A stretch of DNA of 64,000 nt from Nocardia inohanensis NBRC 100128. Its GTDB lineage: Bacteria > Actinomycetota > Actinomycetes > Mycobacteriales > Mycobacteriaceae. The translations under genes were made by a program, and so were the position numbers. A model generated the notes under the pieces. The model made no database searches. It saw only the letters and a list, made by a program, of their open reading frames with translations, and had not been told where the DNA came from. The stretch is from contig NZ_BDBK01000001.1 in the NCBI RefSeq assembly GCF_001612945.1, positions 682,001 to 746,000 on the forward strand, in the 5' to 3' direction. This document shows positions 42,387 to 51,081 of this stretch, piece after piece (within the stretch, counting starts at the first letter, position 1; each line of letters starts with the position of its first letter).

Positions 42387-43424
42387 TCAGGCGACGCTGC
42401 GGCCGTCCCGATTCGCCTCGATCATCGCACGATGGAATTCGGCCGCGTCGCGGGCGGCGTCGCGGCCGTCCGCCAGTACGTCCGCGCCGAGATGGATGAG
42501 GGTGTGCGGTGCGCTGGGCCGGATCTGCAAACGCAGCGGCACCCGCGCCTCCTCGCACCGGCGCGCGATCTCGAGCGCGTCCGCCAGCAGCATTTCCCGC
42601 GATCCGACCTGCACCAGGATCGGCGGCAGCCCGGTGAAGTCGTGATTGACCACCGACCACATCGGATCCAGGACGCCGTCCACGGCGATCCCGCGCCGCA
42701 CCACCATCTCCGGTCCGGCCGCCGGCAGCACCGCGTCGTACCGCGAGTTCGGGTGCGCGTCCCGGGCCGCGGAGTCGAAGTTCGCCCAGGGGGAGGTGAC
42801 CGAAAGCCCGGCCGGCAGCGGCAGACCGAGATCGCGCAGCGTCAGCGCCAGCCGCAGGGCCAGCCCGCCGCCCGCCGAATCCCCGGCCACGATCAACTGC
42901 TCGGGTGCGAACCCTTCGTCGAGCAGATGGCGGTACGCGGCGAGCGCGTCGGCCAGGCTCTCGTTCGGATGCGCATCGGGCAACTGCCGATAATCCACGC
43001 TCAACACCGGCAGTTCGCTGTCGCGGCCCAATCGCGCGGTATGCCGCCGGTAGCTGTTGAGCCCACCGGCGATGAACGCACCCCCGTGGAAGTACAGCAT
43101 CGCCGCCCCGCGCTGCACCCGCGGATCGGAAACCGGTGCGGTCCAAAGCCATTCGGCCTCGAAATCATCGAAGGAGACCCCGTGTCGCAGCAGGTCCCGG
43201 GGCGCGCCCAGGATCCGCGCCGGAGCCTCCGACAGCCGGGTCACCTGGAACACCATGCGTGCGGGCGCATCCCCCAGATCGGCGACCCAGGCGCCCGCCC
43301 GCAGGAAAGTCTGCAAGGTGCTCCGCAGCACCGGATGCGCGATCCGCGTCCCGATCCGGGCCCGCCCGATCTCCTCCACGAACACACAACTGCCGGAATC
43401 CGAGGTCAGCGGCAACATTGCCAC
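42387..43424 (-). CDS. Alpha/beta hydrolase, hormone-sensitive-lipase family
   Basis: A 345-residue esterase/lipase of the HSL (bacterial family IV) type: HGGAFIAGGLNSYRR near residue 116 is the family's oxyanion hole, GDSAGGGLALRLA near 190 holds the catalytic Ser, DALEIARRCEEA contains the Asp region, and PSAPHTLIHLG holds the His. A 95-residue N-terminal cap without a signal peptide precedes the core. Substrates are probably short- to medium-chain esters. AGGAG on the minus strand at 43435-43431 favours GTG 43424 over ATG 43418. The SDR gene follows on the same strand. Confidence 0.9.
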   Translation of the reverse strand: MAMLPLTSDSGSCVFVEEIGRARIGTRIAHPVLRSTLQTFLRAGAWVADLGDAPARMVFQVTRLSEAPARILGAPRDLLRHGVSFDDFEAEWLWTAPVSDPRVQRGAAMLYFHGGAFIAGGLNSYRRHTARLGRDSELPVLSVDYRQLPDAHPNESLADALAAYRHLLDEGFAPEQLIVAGDSAGGGLALRLALTLRDLGLPLPAGLSVTSPWANFDSAARDAHPNSRYDAVLPAAGPEMVVRRGIAVDGVLDPMWSVVNHDFTGLPPILVQVGSREMLLADALEIARRCEEARVPLRLQIRPSAPHTLIHLGADVLADGRDAARDAAEFHRAMIEANRDGRSVA

Positions 43425-43657
43425 GGGGCGCTCCTGTCCGCGTCCGGCCAGGCCGAGCCGCTACTGCTTCTCTACGACGATGCCGGCGCGCAGCCGAGAC
43501 CGAAGATCATCTTGACCGTTGTGACGCGGATTGTCATGCCCCAGAGTCAAATTCCCCCGCCGGCACCGAGCTCGTCATCCCCGTCGACAAGCTATCGTCC
43601 CCGCACCGCGCAGCGTTTCGCGGCCTGGATCTGCCCGGCCTGCACTACTGTGACCAC

Positions 43658-43867
43658 GTGCTACCTACCGAGTTCGGGCCCGGCGATGTCGTCTACTTCC
43701 CCGCGGGGCCGTTCAGTGGGATCTGCGGTGTCGTACTCGAGGTCGATACGCGGAACGCCAAGCTGCGCATCGACTTCGGTGAGGGCCTCGCGCACCGCGA
43801 GGGCGGGGTGCTGCGGGAGCGCCGGCACCGGCTGACGGTGGAATTCGACGAGGTCGAGCTGCTCTAG
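43658..43867 (+). CDS. Small KOW-motif-like protein
   Basis: A 69-residue product read from GTG 43658: LPTEFGPGDVVYFPAGPFSG, ICGVVLEVDTRNAKLRIDFG, then an Arg/Glu-rich strand. The GDVV...GPFSGICGVV...V pattern is that of KOW motifs (NusG C-terminus, ribosomal proteins), which bind RNA or the ribosome. No N-terminal NusG domain is present. The frame is open further upstream, but that region overlaps the divergent hydrolase's promoter and has no resemblance. The start lacks a clear Shine-Dalgarno, so this is tentative. Confidence 0.5.
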   Translation: MLPTEFGPGDVVYFPAGPFSGICGVVLEVDTRNAKLRIDFGEGLAHREGGVLRERRHRLTVEFDEVELL

Positions 43868-43896
43868 GCGGCCGCCGCGATCATGGGGGTGCGGGG

Positions 43897-44919
43897 TCAG
43901 CCGAGGAAGCGCTCCAACTGGTCGGTGACGAACTGGGGGTTCTCCTCGACCAGCCAATGTCCGGCGTGCGGAACATCCACTGCCTGAACGATATTGGTGA
44001 TACGTGGGGAGACCGTGGCCCGGATCGCGTCCAGTTGGCCCTGCGCGGTCATGAGCAGCGCCGGGAGCTGGATGGACGGGGCGATGAGGGTATTGCGGAC
44101 GTCCTGGTCGAGGGCGCGGTAGAGGTCGAACCCGCCGGAGAGCGCCGCTGGACGGGTGTAGGTGCGGGCGAATTCGTCGATTTCGGCGTCGGTGAAGGGG
44201 GAACGAGTGGAGGTGCCGCCGAATGCGGTGCCGCCGAAAGCGACCTGCGGGTAGAACATGGCCAGGTAGTCGCGGACGTCGTCGCCGACCACTGCCTCCG
44301 GGATCTTGCGTTGGGTGTGGAAGGCGATGTGCCAGCTCAGGGTTCGATAGGTGGCCGCGTCGATGGCGGGACCGGGGAGCGGCAGGTCCAGATAGCCGAG
44401 GCGGGTGGTGTCGGCGGGGAACTGGGCGGCGTATTGGAATGCGACGGCAGCGCCGAAATCGTGGCCGATGACGGCGGCATCGCGGATGCCGAGCCGGTCG
44501 GCGATCAAGGAGTGCACGTATCGGGCGAGGGTGGCTTTGTCATAGCCGGTCGGGGTGCCGGTGCTGTCACCCAATCCGGGCAGGTCGATGGCGTACACGG
44601 TGTGGTGTGGGGCGAGCGCGGGCATGATCGGCCACCAGCCGTACCAGGTTTGCGGCCAGCCGTGGATCAGCACCACCGGGGTGCCGCTGCCACCGGTCAC
44701 GTAATGCATGCGCACGCCGCCGACTTCGGTGAACTCGTGCCGGAAGGTCTTGCTGAAGGCGGGGTCCTGCTGGGTGATCGCGGCGTAGGGCGCGACGACC
44801 GGGCCGGAGTCGCAGGCCGCGCTGACCGAGGTGAGCAGCAGCGCGAAAGCGATGATCACCGCCGCGCGCGCCCTCCGGAGCAGACGGTGCGCGGGTGATC
44901 GGGTGGTGTCGGCGCTCAT
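43897..44919 (-). CDS. Exported alpha/beta hydrolase lipoprotein (epoxide-hydrolase-like)
   Basis: A 340-residue alpha/beta hydrolase with a signal sequence: basic RRARA, hydrophobic AVIIAFALLLTSVSA and a lipobox-like SAAC near residue 36, so it is probably a surface lipoprotein. The core has VVLIHGWPQTWYGW (HGWP motif), IGHDFGAA with Asp as nucleophile as in epoxide hydrolases and dehalogenases, and the catalytic His in PHAGHWLVEENP. Epoxide hydrolase-like chemistry outside the membrane is inferred. It is divergent from the XRE-cupin regulator 87 bases away, which may control it. Confidence 0.88.
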   Translation of the reverse strand: MSADTTRSPAHRLLRRARAAVIIAFALLLTSVSAACDSGPVVAPYAAITQQDPAFSKTFRHEFTEVGGVRMHYVTGGSGTPVVLIHGWPQTWYGWWPIMPALAPHHTVYAIDLPGLGDSTGTPTGYDKATLARYVHSLIADRLGIRDAAVIGHDFGAAVAFQYAAQFPADTTRLGYLDLPLPGPAIDAATYRTLSWHIAFHTQRKIPEAVVGDDVRDYLAMFYPQVAFGGTAFGGTSTRSPFTDAEIDEFARTYTRPAALSGGFDLYRALDQDVRNTLIAPSIQLPALLMTAQGQLDAIRATVSPRITNIVQAVDVPHAGHWLVEENPQFVTDQLERFLG

Positions 44920-45006
44920 CGGGACCTCTTTCGTCGGTAGGTCCTCAGCTTCACCAACCCGGCCGGTTTCTGGCACGCGATCTTGCGGTTTCGGCAAGAT
45001 GGGCAC

Positions 45007-45588
45007 ATGGACCCGGAAACAGATGATGTCCTCGGCGCGGTGGGCCCCCGGCTGCGTGCCCTGCGCCGCGACCGCGGCATCACCCTGGCCGAACTGGCCG
45101 CGACGACCGGTGTCTCGGAGAGCACCTTGTCGCGCTTGGAGAGTGGCCAGCGGCGCGCGACCCTCGAACTGCTGCTGCCGCTGGCCCGCACCTACGGTGT
45201 CCCCCTGGACGATCTGGTCGGCGCGCCCAGGACCGGGGACCCCCGCATCCACCTGAAGCCGATCCATCGCGCCGGCATGATCTACCTGCCGCTGTCCCGG
45301 CGGCCGGGCGGTGTCCACGCCTTCAAAATGATCATTCCCGCGCGCCCCGAACCACTCACCCCGACCCCGCAGACCCACGATGGGTTCGAGTGGCTGTACG
45401 TCCTCAACGGCCGCCTGCGACTGCTGCTCGGCGAACGCGATCTCATCCTTTCCGCCGGCGAGGCGGCCGAATTCGATACCTCCCAATCACATTGGCTGGG
45501 CAGCGCCGACGGCGGCGCGGTCGAACTCCTCATCCTGTTCGGTCCGCACGGCCTGCGATCCCACGTGCACGCCGATGCTTCGCAGTGA
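45007..45588 (+). CDS. XRE-cupin transcriptional regulator
   Basis: A 193-residue regulator with an N-terminal XRE helix-turn-helix (RLRALRRDRGITLAELAATT, then GVSESTLSRLESG) and a C-terminal cupin_2 barrel: THDGFEWLYVLNGRLRLLLG is the first cupin motif and SHWLGSADGGAVELLILFGP the second. Such HTH-cupin proteins sense small metabolites in the cupin cavity and usually control a neighbouring enzyme. Divergent from the exported alpha/beta hydrolase gene, which is the likely target. ATG 45007 is used; GTG 44983 would add eight residues of unlike sequence. Confidence 0.9.
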   Translation: MDPETDDVLGAVGPRLRALRRDRGITLAELAATTGVSESTLSRLESGQRRATLELLLPLARTYGVPLDDLVGAPRTGDPRIHLKPIHRAGMIYLPLSRRPGGVHAFKMIIPARPEPLTPTPQTHDGFEWLYVLNGRLRLLLGERDLILSAGEAAEFDTSQSHWLGSADGGAVELLILFGPHGLRSHVHADASQ

Positions 45589-45662
45589 GCGTCCTCGACT
45601 GCGGGAAGTGGTCGCCGACGATCCGGGCCGCTGCGCAATCGGGTGGCCCCCGCTCGAAGCAG

Positions 45663-47327
45663 CTACTTGGCGTCCCCGTAGCACTCCACGATCGCGGTGG
45701 TGAAGGGGAAGCGAACGGGCGTGGGGCCGAAGGCGATTCGGCCCGCGGTCTCGGCGGCGGTAGCGATCGCCGCGGCGACGACGGACGCCTCCTCGGCCGG
45801 GCAGTGGACGATGACTTCGTCGTGCTGGAAGAAGACCAGTTCGGCTTTCAGCCCGGCCTGGGCCAGCGCGTGACGGAGGCCCGCGAGCACGAGCAAGGTC
45901 CAGTCGGCGGCGCTGCCCTGCACCACGAAATTGCGGGTGAAGCGGCCGCGAGCGCGGGCCCGGGGCGTGCTGCCGAAGGCCGGCGGCGCGTCGTGATCGA
46001 CCTGGTCGAAGGCGGCTCCGGCCGGAGTGCAGGTGCGGCCGAACCAGGTTCGGACGAGCCTGCCCTGCTCGCCCGCGGCGGCCGCATCATCGACGTAGGC
46101 GACGGCGGCGGGGTAGCGGCGGCGGAGTTCGGCCATATGGGTGAGGGCATCGCCGGAGGTCTGGCCGTAGATCGCCCCGAGCATGGCGATCTTGGCTCGG
46201 GCGCGGTCGCCGCCGAAAGCGCGCGCGGCCAAGTCGGCGTACAGGTCCTCACCACGGCCCGCGACCTCCATCAGCCCGGGATCGCGGGAGATGGCCGCCA
46301 GCACCCGGGGTTCCATCTGGTCGGCGTCGGCCACCACCAGCCGCCAGCCCGGATCCGCGCGGATGGCCCGGCGGACGATCTTCGGAATTTGCAGGGCGCC
46401 ACCACCATTGGTGGTCCAGCGTCCGGTGACGGTGCCGCCGGGCAGGTACTCGGGACGGAAGCGGCCGTCGTGCACCCAATGCTCGAGCCAGGACCAGCCG
46501 TGCGCGGTGTAGAGGCGGTACAGCGATTTGTAGGCCAGCAGCGGCGCGATCGCGGGGTGATCGATCTCCCGGAGCTCCCATTTCCGGGTGGAGGACAGGG
46601 TGATCCCGGCGCGCGCGAACGCCTTGATGATGTCCTGCGGCAGATCGGGCCGCACTCGCACGCCCGGACCGAAGGCCCGCGACACCTCCTCGGCCAGCTC
46701 CGCCATGCGCCGCGGCTCGGCATCACCCGAAATGCGTTCGCCCAGCATGCTTTCCAGCAGTTCCCGGTGTACATCCGCGCGCCAGGGAATCCCGGCCCGG
46801 TGCATCTCGGCCGCCACCAGCATGCCCGCGGATTCGGCGGCCAGCAGCAAACGCATCCGGTCCGGGTATTCGGTTTCGGCCGTGCGAGCCACCTGCCCCG
46901 CGTAAACCTCCAGCAGCGCGGTGAATTCGTCGGTGCCGGGCGGCAGCGGTACCGGACCCGACTCGAACAGCGACGGCTGAGTGTCGGCCGCGCGCAGGGG
47001 AGCATCCGGCGGCACCGGCAGACGGTGCAGCCGAGCCCAGGCGGCCGCGAGCGAACGCGCCTGCCCCGACTGCCCTTCTTCATGACCGATCAGCAATGAT
47101 TCGGCGGCCTCCACGTCATAGCAGCGCTCCACCCGCACACCCGCCGACAACAGCCGACGATAGATCTCCGCCGTCGACCGCCACACCCAGCGCTCCACCT
47201 CCGGCCGCGACCGCACCGCCTCGGCGAGCGAGGGCTCACGCAGCACCGGCCCGGCCGGCCGGCCGTCGGAGCCGAGCGGGCACAGCCGAGCACCCCCGTC
47301 CTCCGTTTCGGCCACCGCCCATCTCAT
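45663..47327 (-). CDS. Family-A DNA polymerase (bifunctional 3'-5' exonuclease/polymerase type)
   Basis: A 554-residue polymerase of the compact actinobacterial type related to the C-terminal part of Pol I. Motif A is DADQMEPRVLA (for DYSQIELR), motif B is RARAKIAMLGAIYGQTSG and motif C FFQHDEVIVH, so both catalytic Asp positions are kept. The N-terminal 190 residues replace the exonuclease domain with a shortened and diverged version lacking a clear DEDD set. GTVTGRWTTNGGGALQIPKI is the template-binding thumb/palm segment. Role: probably an accessory, perhaps repair-related polymerase. ATG 47327. It lies alone, convergent with the XRE-cupin gene. Confidence 0.92.
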   Translation of the reverse strand: MRWAVAETEDGGARLCPLGSDGRPAGPVLREPSLAEAVRSRPEVERWVWRSTAEIYRRLLSAGVRVERCYDVEAAESLLIGHEEGQSGQARSLAAAWARLHRLPVPPDAPLRAADTQPSLFESGPVPLPPGTDEFTALLEVYAGQVARTAETEYPDRMRLLLAAESAGMLVAAEMHRAGIPWRADVHRELLESMLGERISGDAEPRRMAELAEEVSRAFGPGVRVRPDLPQDIIKAFARAGITLSSTRKWELREIDHPAIAPLLAYKSLYRLYTAHGWSWLEHWVHDGRFRPEYLPGGTVTGRWTTNGGGALQIPKIVRRAIRADPGWRLVVADADQMEPRVLAAISRDPGLMEVAGRGEDLYADLAARAFGGDRARAKIAMLGAIYGQTSGDALTHMAELRRRYPAAVAYVDDAAAAGEQGRLVRTWFGRTCTPAGAAFDQVDHDAPPAFGSTPRARARGRFTRNFVVQGSAADWTLLVLAGLRHALAQAGLKAELVFFQHDEVIVHCPAEEASVVAAAIATAAETAGRIAFGPTPVRFPFTTAIVECYGDAK

Positions 47328-47395
47328 GCCCTGAGTCTGGCAGTGGGCACGGACAACTTCGCCGACGTGCCCGGCCGTGTCCGGTCGCGAGACCG

Positions 47396-48613
47396 CTACC
47401 AGTACTGATGCCGCTTGCCGTCGGTGTCCGCGACGAAGATGACCGCGTCGGTGCCCGCCAGGTCCGCGGGCTGGAGCGGGATGTGGCCTTGCAGCATCGG
47501 TTCGCTCGCACCGAGCGAGCGGGGGAGCGCCGCACGCAGATCCGAGGTGCGGAACAGCGCGCGCCGCTCGGTCGCCGCCGCCAGCATGCCCGGGAGGGTG
47601 TCCGGTGCGCTGCCGGGGTTGGCGTCGGTGGCCACGAACAGGTAGCGCTCCCCGAGCGTGTGGGCGACGAGAGCGCCCGCGCCGCACCAGTTCACCTCAT
47701 CGGTGCCGATGGGCATGTTCGAGCTGCCGCGCAGCAGGTGCACATTGTGTGCGAAGGCCAGGCTCGGTCCGCGCCGCCGCTCCCGGTCGAGGATCGCCAG
47801 GATGTTCTCGGCCATCATGTCGGCGCGCACGCTCAGCAGCACCGCGATCCGGTCGGGCCCCGGCTCGGCCATGGCCGCGTGATAGCGCAACAGGCCCTGC
47901 GCGGTGCGGGCGTGCGCCACGGCGAGGTCGTATCCGGCCGGGTCGGCCGCGTACAGCCCGGGTGCGGCGCGCCGCAACAGGCCGGCCAGGTCATCGGCGA
48001 TGACGCGCAGTGCGCGAGCGCGTTCGGAGCCGCCGATGGATTCCGCCGCGTCGTACATCGCCGCCGGGTTCGTCCAGTCGGATTCCTCGCCGAGCAACGC
48101 GTCGAGCTCGTGCACCGAGCCGGGCCGCAACGCCGCCGGCAACAACTCGACGACCGCCGACAGCGCACGTCGCGGGCTCGGCGCACCGGCGTACTCGACC
48201 GGCGCTTCGAAACCGTAGAAGCGCACCCGCTCCGAAGGTTCGCGCCCGGCATTGTGCGCCCGCAACCATGCGACGAGTTCGCGATTGCCCGGCACCGCCC
48301 CGAACCGATGGCTGAACCCGGCCTCCAGGACCTGCTCGAGATCTCCCGGACCCCCGTTCACGTACTCGTCGACGACGGCCGCGGCGAAGAAATCGGACTC
48401 CAGCATGATCGACCGATATCCCCGCTCGACCAGGAGCGCCAGTATCTCGTTGCGCAGCAATGGAAATGCCACGACTCCGTGGGTCGGCTCGCCGAGTCCG
48501 AGCAGGGCGGGCGGTTCGGTGCGCGTGGCGAGCAATTCGTCGAGGACCCGGCTCAGGTTCGCCGAGTCGCCGATTTCGCGGCCGATTTCACGCAGTGATG
48601 CTGTCGTAGGCAT
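47396..48613 (-). CDS. Erythromycin-esterase family protein
   Basis: A 405-residue member of the EreA/EreB-like family. The catalytic landmarks are present: LLGLGEPTHGVVAFPLLRNE near residue 40 (His base), SIMLESDFF near 70 (Glu), and ENILAILDRE with FAHNVHLLRG near 270-290 (second His and Asn). Known members hydrolyse the macrolide lactone ring; many other family members have unknown substrates, so macrolide resistance cannot be concluded. ATG 48613. It is divergent from a tandem-MerR regulator starting 113 bases away, which suggests controlled expression in response to a small molecule. Confidence 0.87.
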   Translation of the reverse strand: MPTTASLREIGREIGDSANLSRVLDELLATRTEPPALLGLGEPTHGVVAFPLLRNEILALLVERGYRSIMLESDFFAAAVVDEYVNGGPGDLEQVLEAGFSHRFGAVPGNRELVAWLRAHNAGREPSERVRFYGFEAPVEYAGAPSPRRALSAVVELLPAALRPGSVHELDALLGEESDWTNPAAMYDAAESIGGSERARALRVIADDLAGLLRRAAPGLYAADPAGYDLAVAHARTAQGLLRYHAAMAEPGPDRIAVLLSVRADMMAENILAILDRERRRGPSLAFAHNVHLLRGSSNMPIGTDEVNWCGAGALVAHTLGERYLFVATDANPGSAPDTLPGMLAAATERRALFRTSDLRAALPRSLGASEPMLQGHIPLQPADLAGTDAVIFVADTDGKRHQYW

Positions 48614-48726
48614 GGGTAACCCCTTCTCACAGGAACTACCTTCGAGGCTATCGTTGAAGAATCGTGTGAAACTTCCACGCATTCGACCTGCGATCAGGAC
48701 TTGAAACCCTCAAACGGAGGTGCAAC

Positions 48727-49491
48727 CTGCGACCCGTCGACCTGGCTCGCGAACACGGATTGTCCGCCCAGGCGATCCGCAATTACGACGAAGCGGGCGT
48801 CCTGCCGCCGACCGAGCGCAGCGCATCCGGTTATCGCCGCTACACGCCCCTGCACGCCCAGGCATTGCGCGCGTTCCTGGCCCTGCGCGGCGGCCATGGA
48901 CATCAGCGCGCCGTCGACATCATGCGCGCGGTCAATGGCGGCGACACCGAATTCGCTTACCGGCTGGTCGATTCCACGCACGTGGAGCTGCTCGCCGAAC
49001 GCGATACCCGCACCGAGGTCGCCGCCGCCCTCGGCGCCCTGTCCACCACCGCCCCCACACCGATCCGCGGCCGGCCGCTGACCGTGGGCGAACTCGCCCG
49101 CCGGCTGGGCCTGCACCCGGCGACGCTGCGCACCTGGGAATCGGCGGGCATCCTGCATCCCGAACGCGACCGTGTCACCGGCTACCGGGTGTACGTCCCG
49201 GACTGTGTGCGCGATGCCGAGATCGCACAACAGCTTCGGCGCGGCGGCTACACGCTGACCCACGTCGCGCAATTCCTCGATCAGCTGCGCGAAGCGGGCG
49301 GAACCGACGCCTTGAGCGCTTTTCTCGCCGCCTGGCAAGCCCGCCTGACCACGCGCAGCCGCGCTCTGCTCGCCGGCGCGGCCCAGCTGGACGCCTACCT
49401 CGCCCGGCTCGATCACTCCGCCGCGGCCTCCCAGACGAACCCGTCGGGATCGACGAAAGACCCTGCGCCACCGCCGATCACGATGCGATGA
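48727..49491 (+). CDS. Tandem-MerR (TioE-like) regulator with a probable CTG start
   Basis: A 254-residue regulator with two MerR-type helix-turn-helices. The first is LRPVDLAREHGLSAQAIRNY at the very N-terminus, the second GRPLTVGELARRLGLHPATL near residue 119, followed by RVTGYRVYVPDC. The first module is only complete if translation starts at CTG 48727, which has GGAGG (48716-48720) six bases upstream; the next conventional start, TTG 48760, would cut off the first helix. TioE-like proteins typically begin RPVDLAR, which agrees. It is divergent from the erythromycin-esterase-family gene. The C-terminus overlaps the convergent VOC gene by 79 bases. Confidence 0.82.
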   Translation: MRPVDLAREHGLSAQAIRNYDEAGVLPPTERSASGYRRYTPLHAQALRAFLALRGGHGHQRAVDIMRAVNGGDTEFAYRLVDSTHVELLAERDTRTEVAAALGALSTTAPTPIRGRPLTVGELARRLGLHPATLRTWESAGILHPERDRVTGYRVYVPDCVRDAEIAQQLRRGGYTLTHVAQFLDQLREAGGTDALSAFLAAWQARLTTRSRALLAGAAQLDAYLARLDHSAAASQTNPSGSTKDPAPPPITMR

Positions 49492-50045
49492 GAACCACTG
49501 CCCTCGGGTGCGACCCCGGCATCCTTGGCCGCGGCGCGCCGCCCGTACAGCGCCAGCTTGACCGTCGAACCGGGGGTGGCGAACTCGACGTACTTGCTGC
49601 CGAAGCTCTTCGCGACCTCGAGCCCGCGATCGACATAGAACCGCTTGGTGGCCTTCACATCGTCGACGCCGAGCAGCAGCACGAACTCGTCGATCTCCCG
49701 GCTGACCGGTGCGGTGTCCTTCTTCTTGGAGGTGGCGATCTTCCAGATCGTGCCGTCCGGAGCCTGGATGACGCCGCTGTAACCCCAGAGGCTCTTCTTC
49801 GCGGGCTTGAGCGTGGTGAATCCGGCCTCGAGCGCGGTGCCGATCAGGCTGTCCACGGTGCCCGGCTGGGCGACCACCAGCGAGAGGACGAATCCCCGGA
49901 ATCCGGCGGCCGGGGCCTGCGCGGCACGGAAGCTCAGTTTGTCGCCGAGCCCGAAGGCGGCGTCGTAGATCGCGGCCGCGGCGGCCGGGTCCTCGACCTC
50001 GAGCTGAACGTTGATCTCGGTGCGAATGTCGGTGTTGTTTCCCAT
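49413..50045 (-). CDS. VOC-family (glyoxalase-like) protein
   Basis: A 210-residue protein with two VOC modules. The first starts INVQLEVEDPAAAAAIYDAA and ends GYSGVIQAPDGTIWKIA; the second starts FVLLLGVDDVKATKRFYVDR and ends SFVDPDGFVWEAA. Metal-binding His/Glu residues expected at the module ends are mostly absent (only Glu near the end), so it may be a binding protein rather than an enzyme. ATG 50045. Its 3' end is antisense to the last 79 bases of the tandem-MerR gene. Confidence 0.86.
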   Translation of the reverse strand: MGNNTDIRTEINVQLEVEDPAAAAAIYDAAFGLGDKLSFRAAQAPAAGFRGFVLSLVVAQPGTVDSLIGTALEAGFTTLKPAKKSLWGYSGVIQAPDGTIWKIATSKKKDTAPVSREIDEFVLLLGVDDVKATKRFYVDRGLEVAKSFGSKYVEFATPGSTVKLALYGRRAAAKDAGVAPEGSGSHRIVIGGGAGSFVDPDGFVWEAAAE

Positions 50046-50203
50046 GCCAACCACGCTAATTTCCAGGCACCTACCAGCGCTTCTCGATTCCTGATCGATC
50101 AATCGCGCGCGTCGTCGCCGGATTCCGGAGGCGATCGCGGGATACCGGCGTTGATTGCCGGCTATCCCAGGCCAATGATGCAGTGACAGTTGACGAAGCG
50201 CGA

Positions 50204-50965
50204 TCAGAGGGGAGCGGTGCGACCATCGGCGCCGGTGAGAAATCGATCCAACCGGTCGGTGAAACCCGGTGCCGCAGCGACGAAATGGCCCGCGCCCGGC
50301 GCGACGACCCGTTGCGCCCCGAGTGCCGCGGCGAGCCCGTCGCAGATGGATTCCAGGGCCGGAGTATGCGCACCGGAGGCGACCAGCGCGGGCACCGCCG
50401 CGGCACGCAATGCGGCCAGCTCCGGCCGGGCTTCGCCGGGCAGGCGCCCACCCAGCGCCCGTCGCACCGAGGACGCCACCTGCGCCGGTAGCTCGCCGCC
50501 GCCGATCCCGGGGGCGCCGGAGAGTACGAGGAACTCGCGCAGCGCTTCCGGATCGGAATCCAGGCCCTCGGTGAGCACCATGTCGCCCACGAATTTCAGG
50601 CGCGCCACCGCCGGATCATCGGCGGCGAGGTAATACAGCGGCGGTTCGATCAGCGTCAGTGAGCGCACCGTCTCCGGGGCTCGGCCGGCGGCCAGCAGCG
50701 TGCCGAGCGTGCCGTAGGAGTGGGCGACCACGTGCGGGCGGCGGGCCCGGAAGATCGCGGCGAGATCCTCGGCATCGACCAGGAAATCCTGTCGTCCGTC
50801 CGCGGCCGGTGGGCTCGGGTCGAAGCCACGCCGGTACACCTGCACCAGTTTCCACCGGAAGGTGAGCGAATCCATTCCGGCCCAAGTGGTTTTCGGCCCG
50901 GCTCCGCCGTGCACCAGCACCACGTCCGGTCCCTGCCCGCGCTCGAATATCGCGAGAGTGTCCAT
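50204..50965 (-). CDS. Alpha/beta hydrolase
   Basis: A 253-residue alpha/beta hydrolase: PDVVLVHGGAGPKTTWAGMD forms the oxyanion hole, VVAHSYGTLGTLLA the Ser nucleophile elbow (AHSYG), and VVAPGAGHFVAAAPGF the catalytic His. No signal peptide. Substrate unknown. It is divergent from the TetR gene 116 bases away, with a short palindrome between them, so TetR-controlled expression is likely. Confidence 0.88.
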   Translation of the reverse strand: MDTLAIFERGQGPDVVLVHGGAGPKTTWAGMDSLTFRWKLVQVYRRGFDPSPPAADGRQDFLVDAEDLAAIFRARRPHVVAHSYGTLGTLLAAGRAPETVRSLTLIEPPLYYLAADDPAVARLKFVGDMVLTEGLDSDPEALREFLVLSGAPGIGGGELPAQVASSVRRALGGRLPGEARPELAALRAAAVPALVASGAHTPALESICDGLAAALGAQRVVAPGAGHFVAAAPGFTDRLDRFLTGADGRTAPL

Positions 50966-51040
50966 GAGCTCCAGTGTCGGCCGCCGGACCCGGTCCGGGA
51001 ACGGCGGCCGGCGATGACATTTGCCACTGGGAGCGCTGAT

Positions 51041-51054
51041 ATACGCTGCCGTAT
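51041..51054. promoter_or_regulatory. Candidate TetR operator
   Basis: ATACG and CGTAT arms around CTGC, 27 bases before the TetR ATG and in the gap shared with the divergent hydrolase. Short but correctly placed. Confidence 0.45.
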
Positions 51055-51081
51055 GGATGGCGGCAAGGAGAGGAGCGCTGC

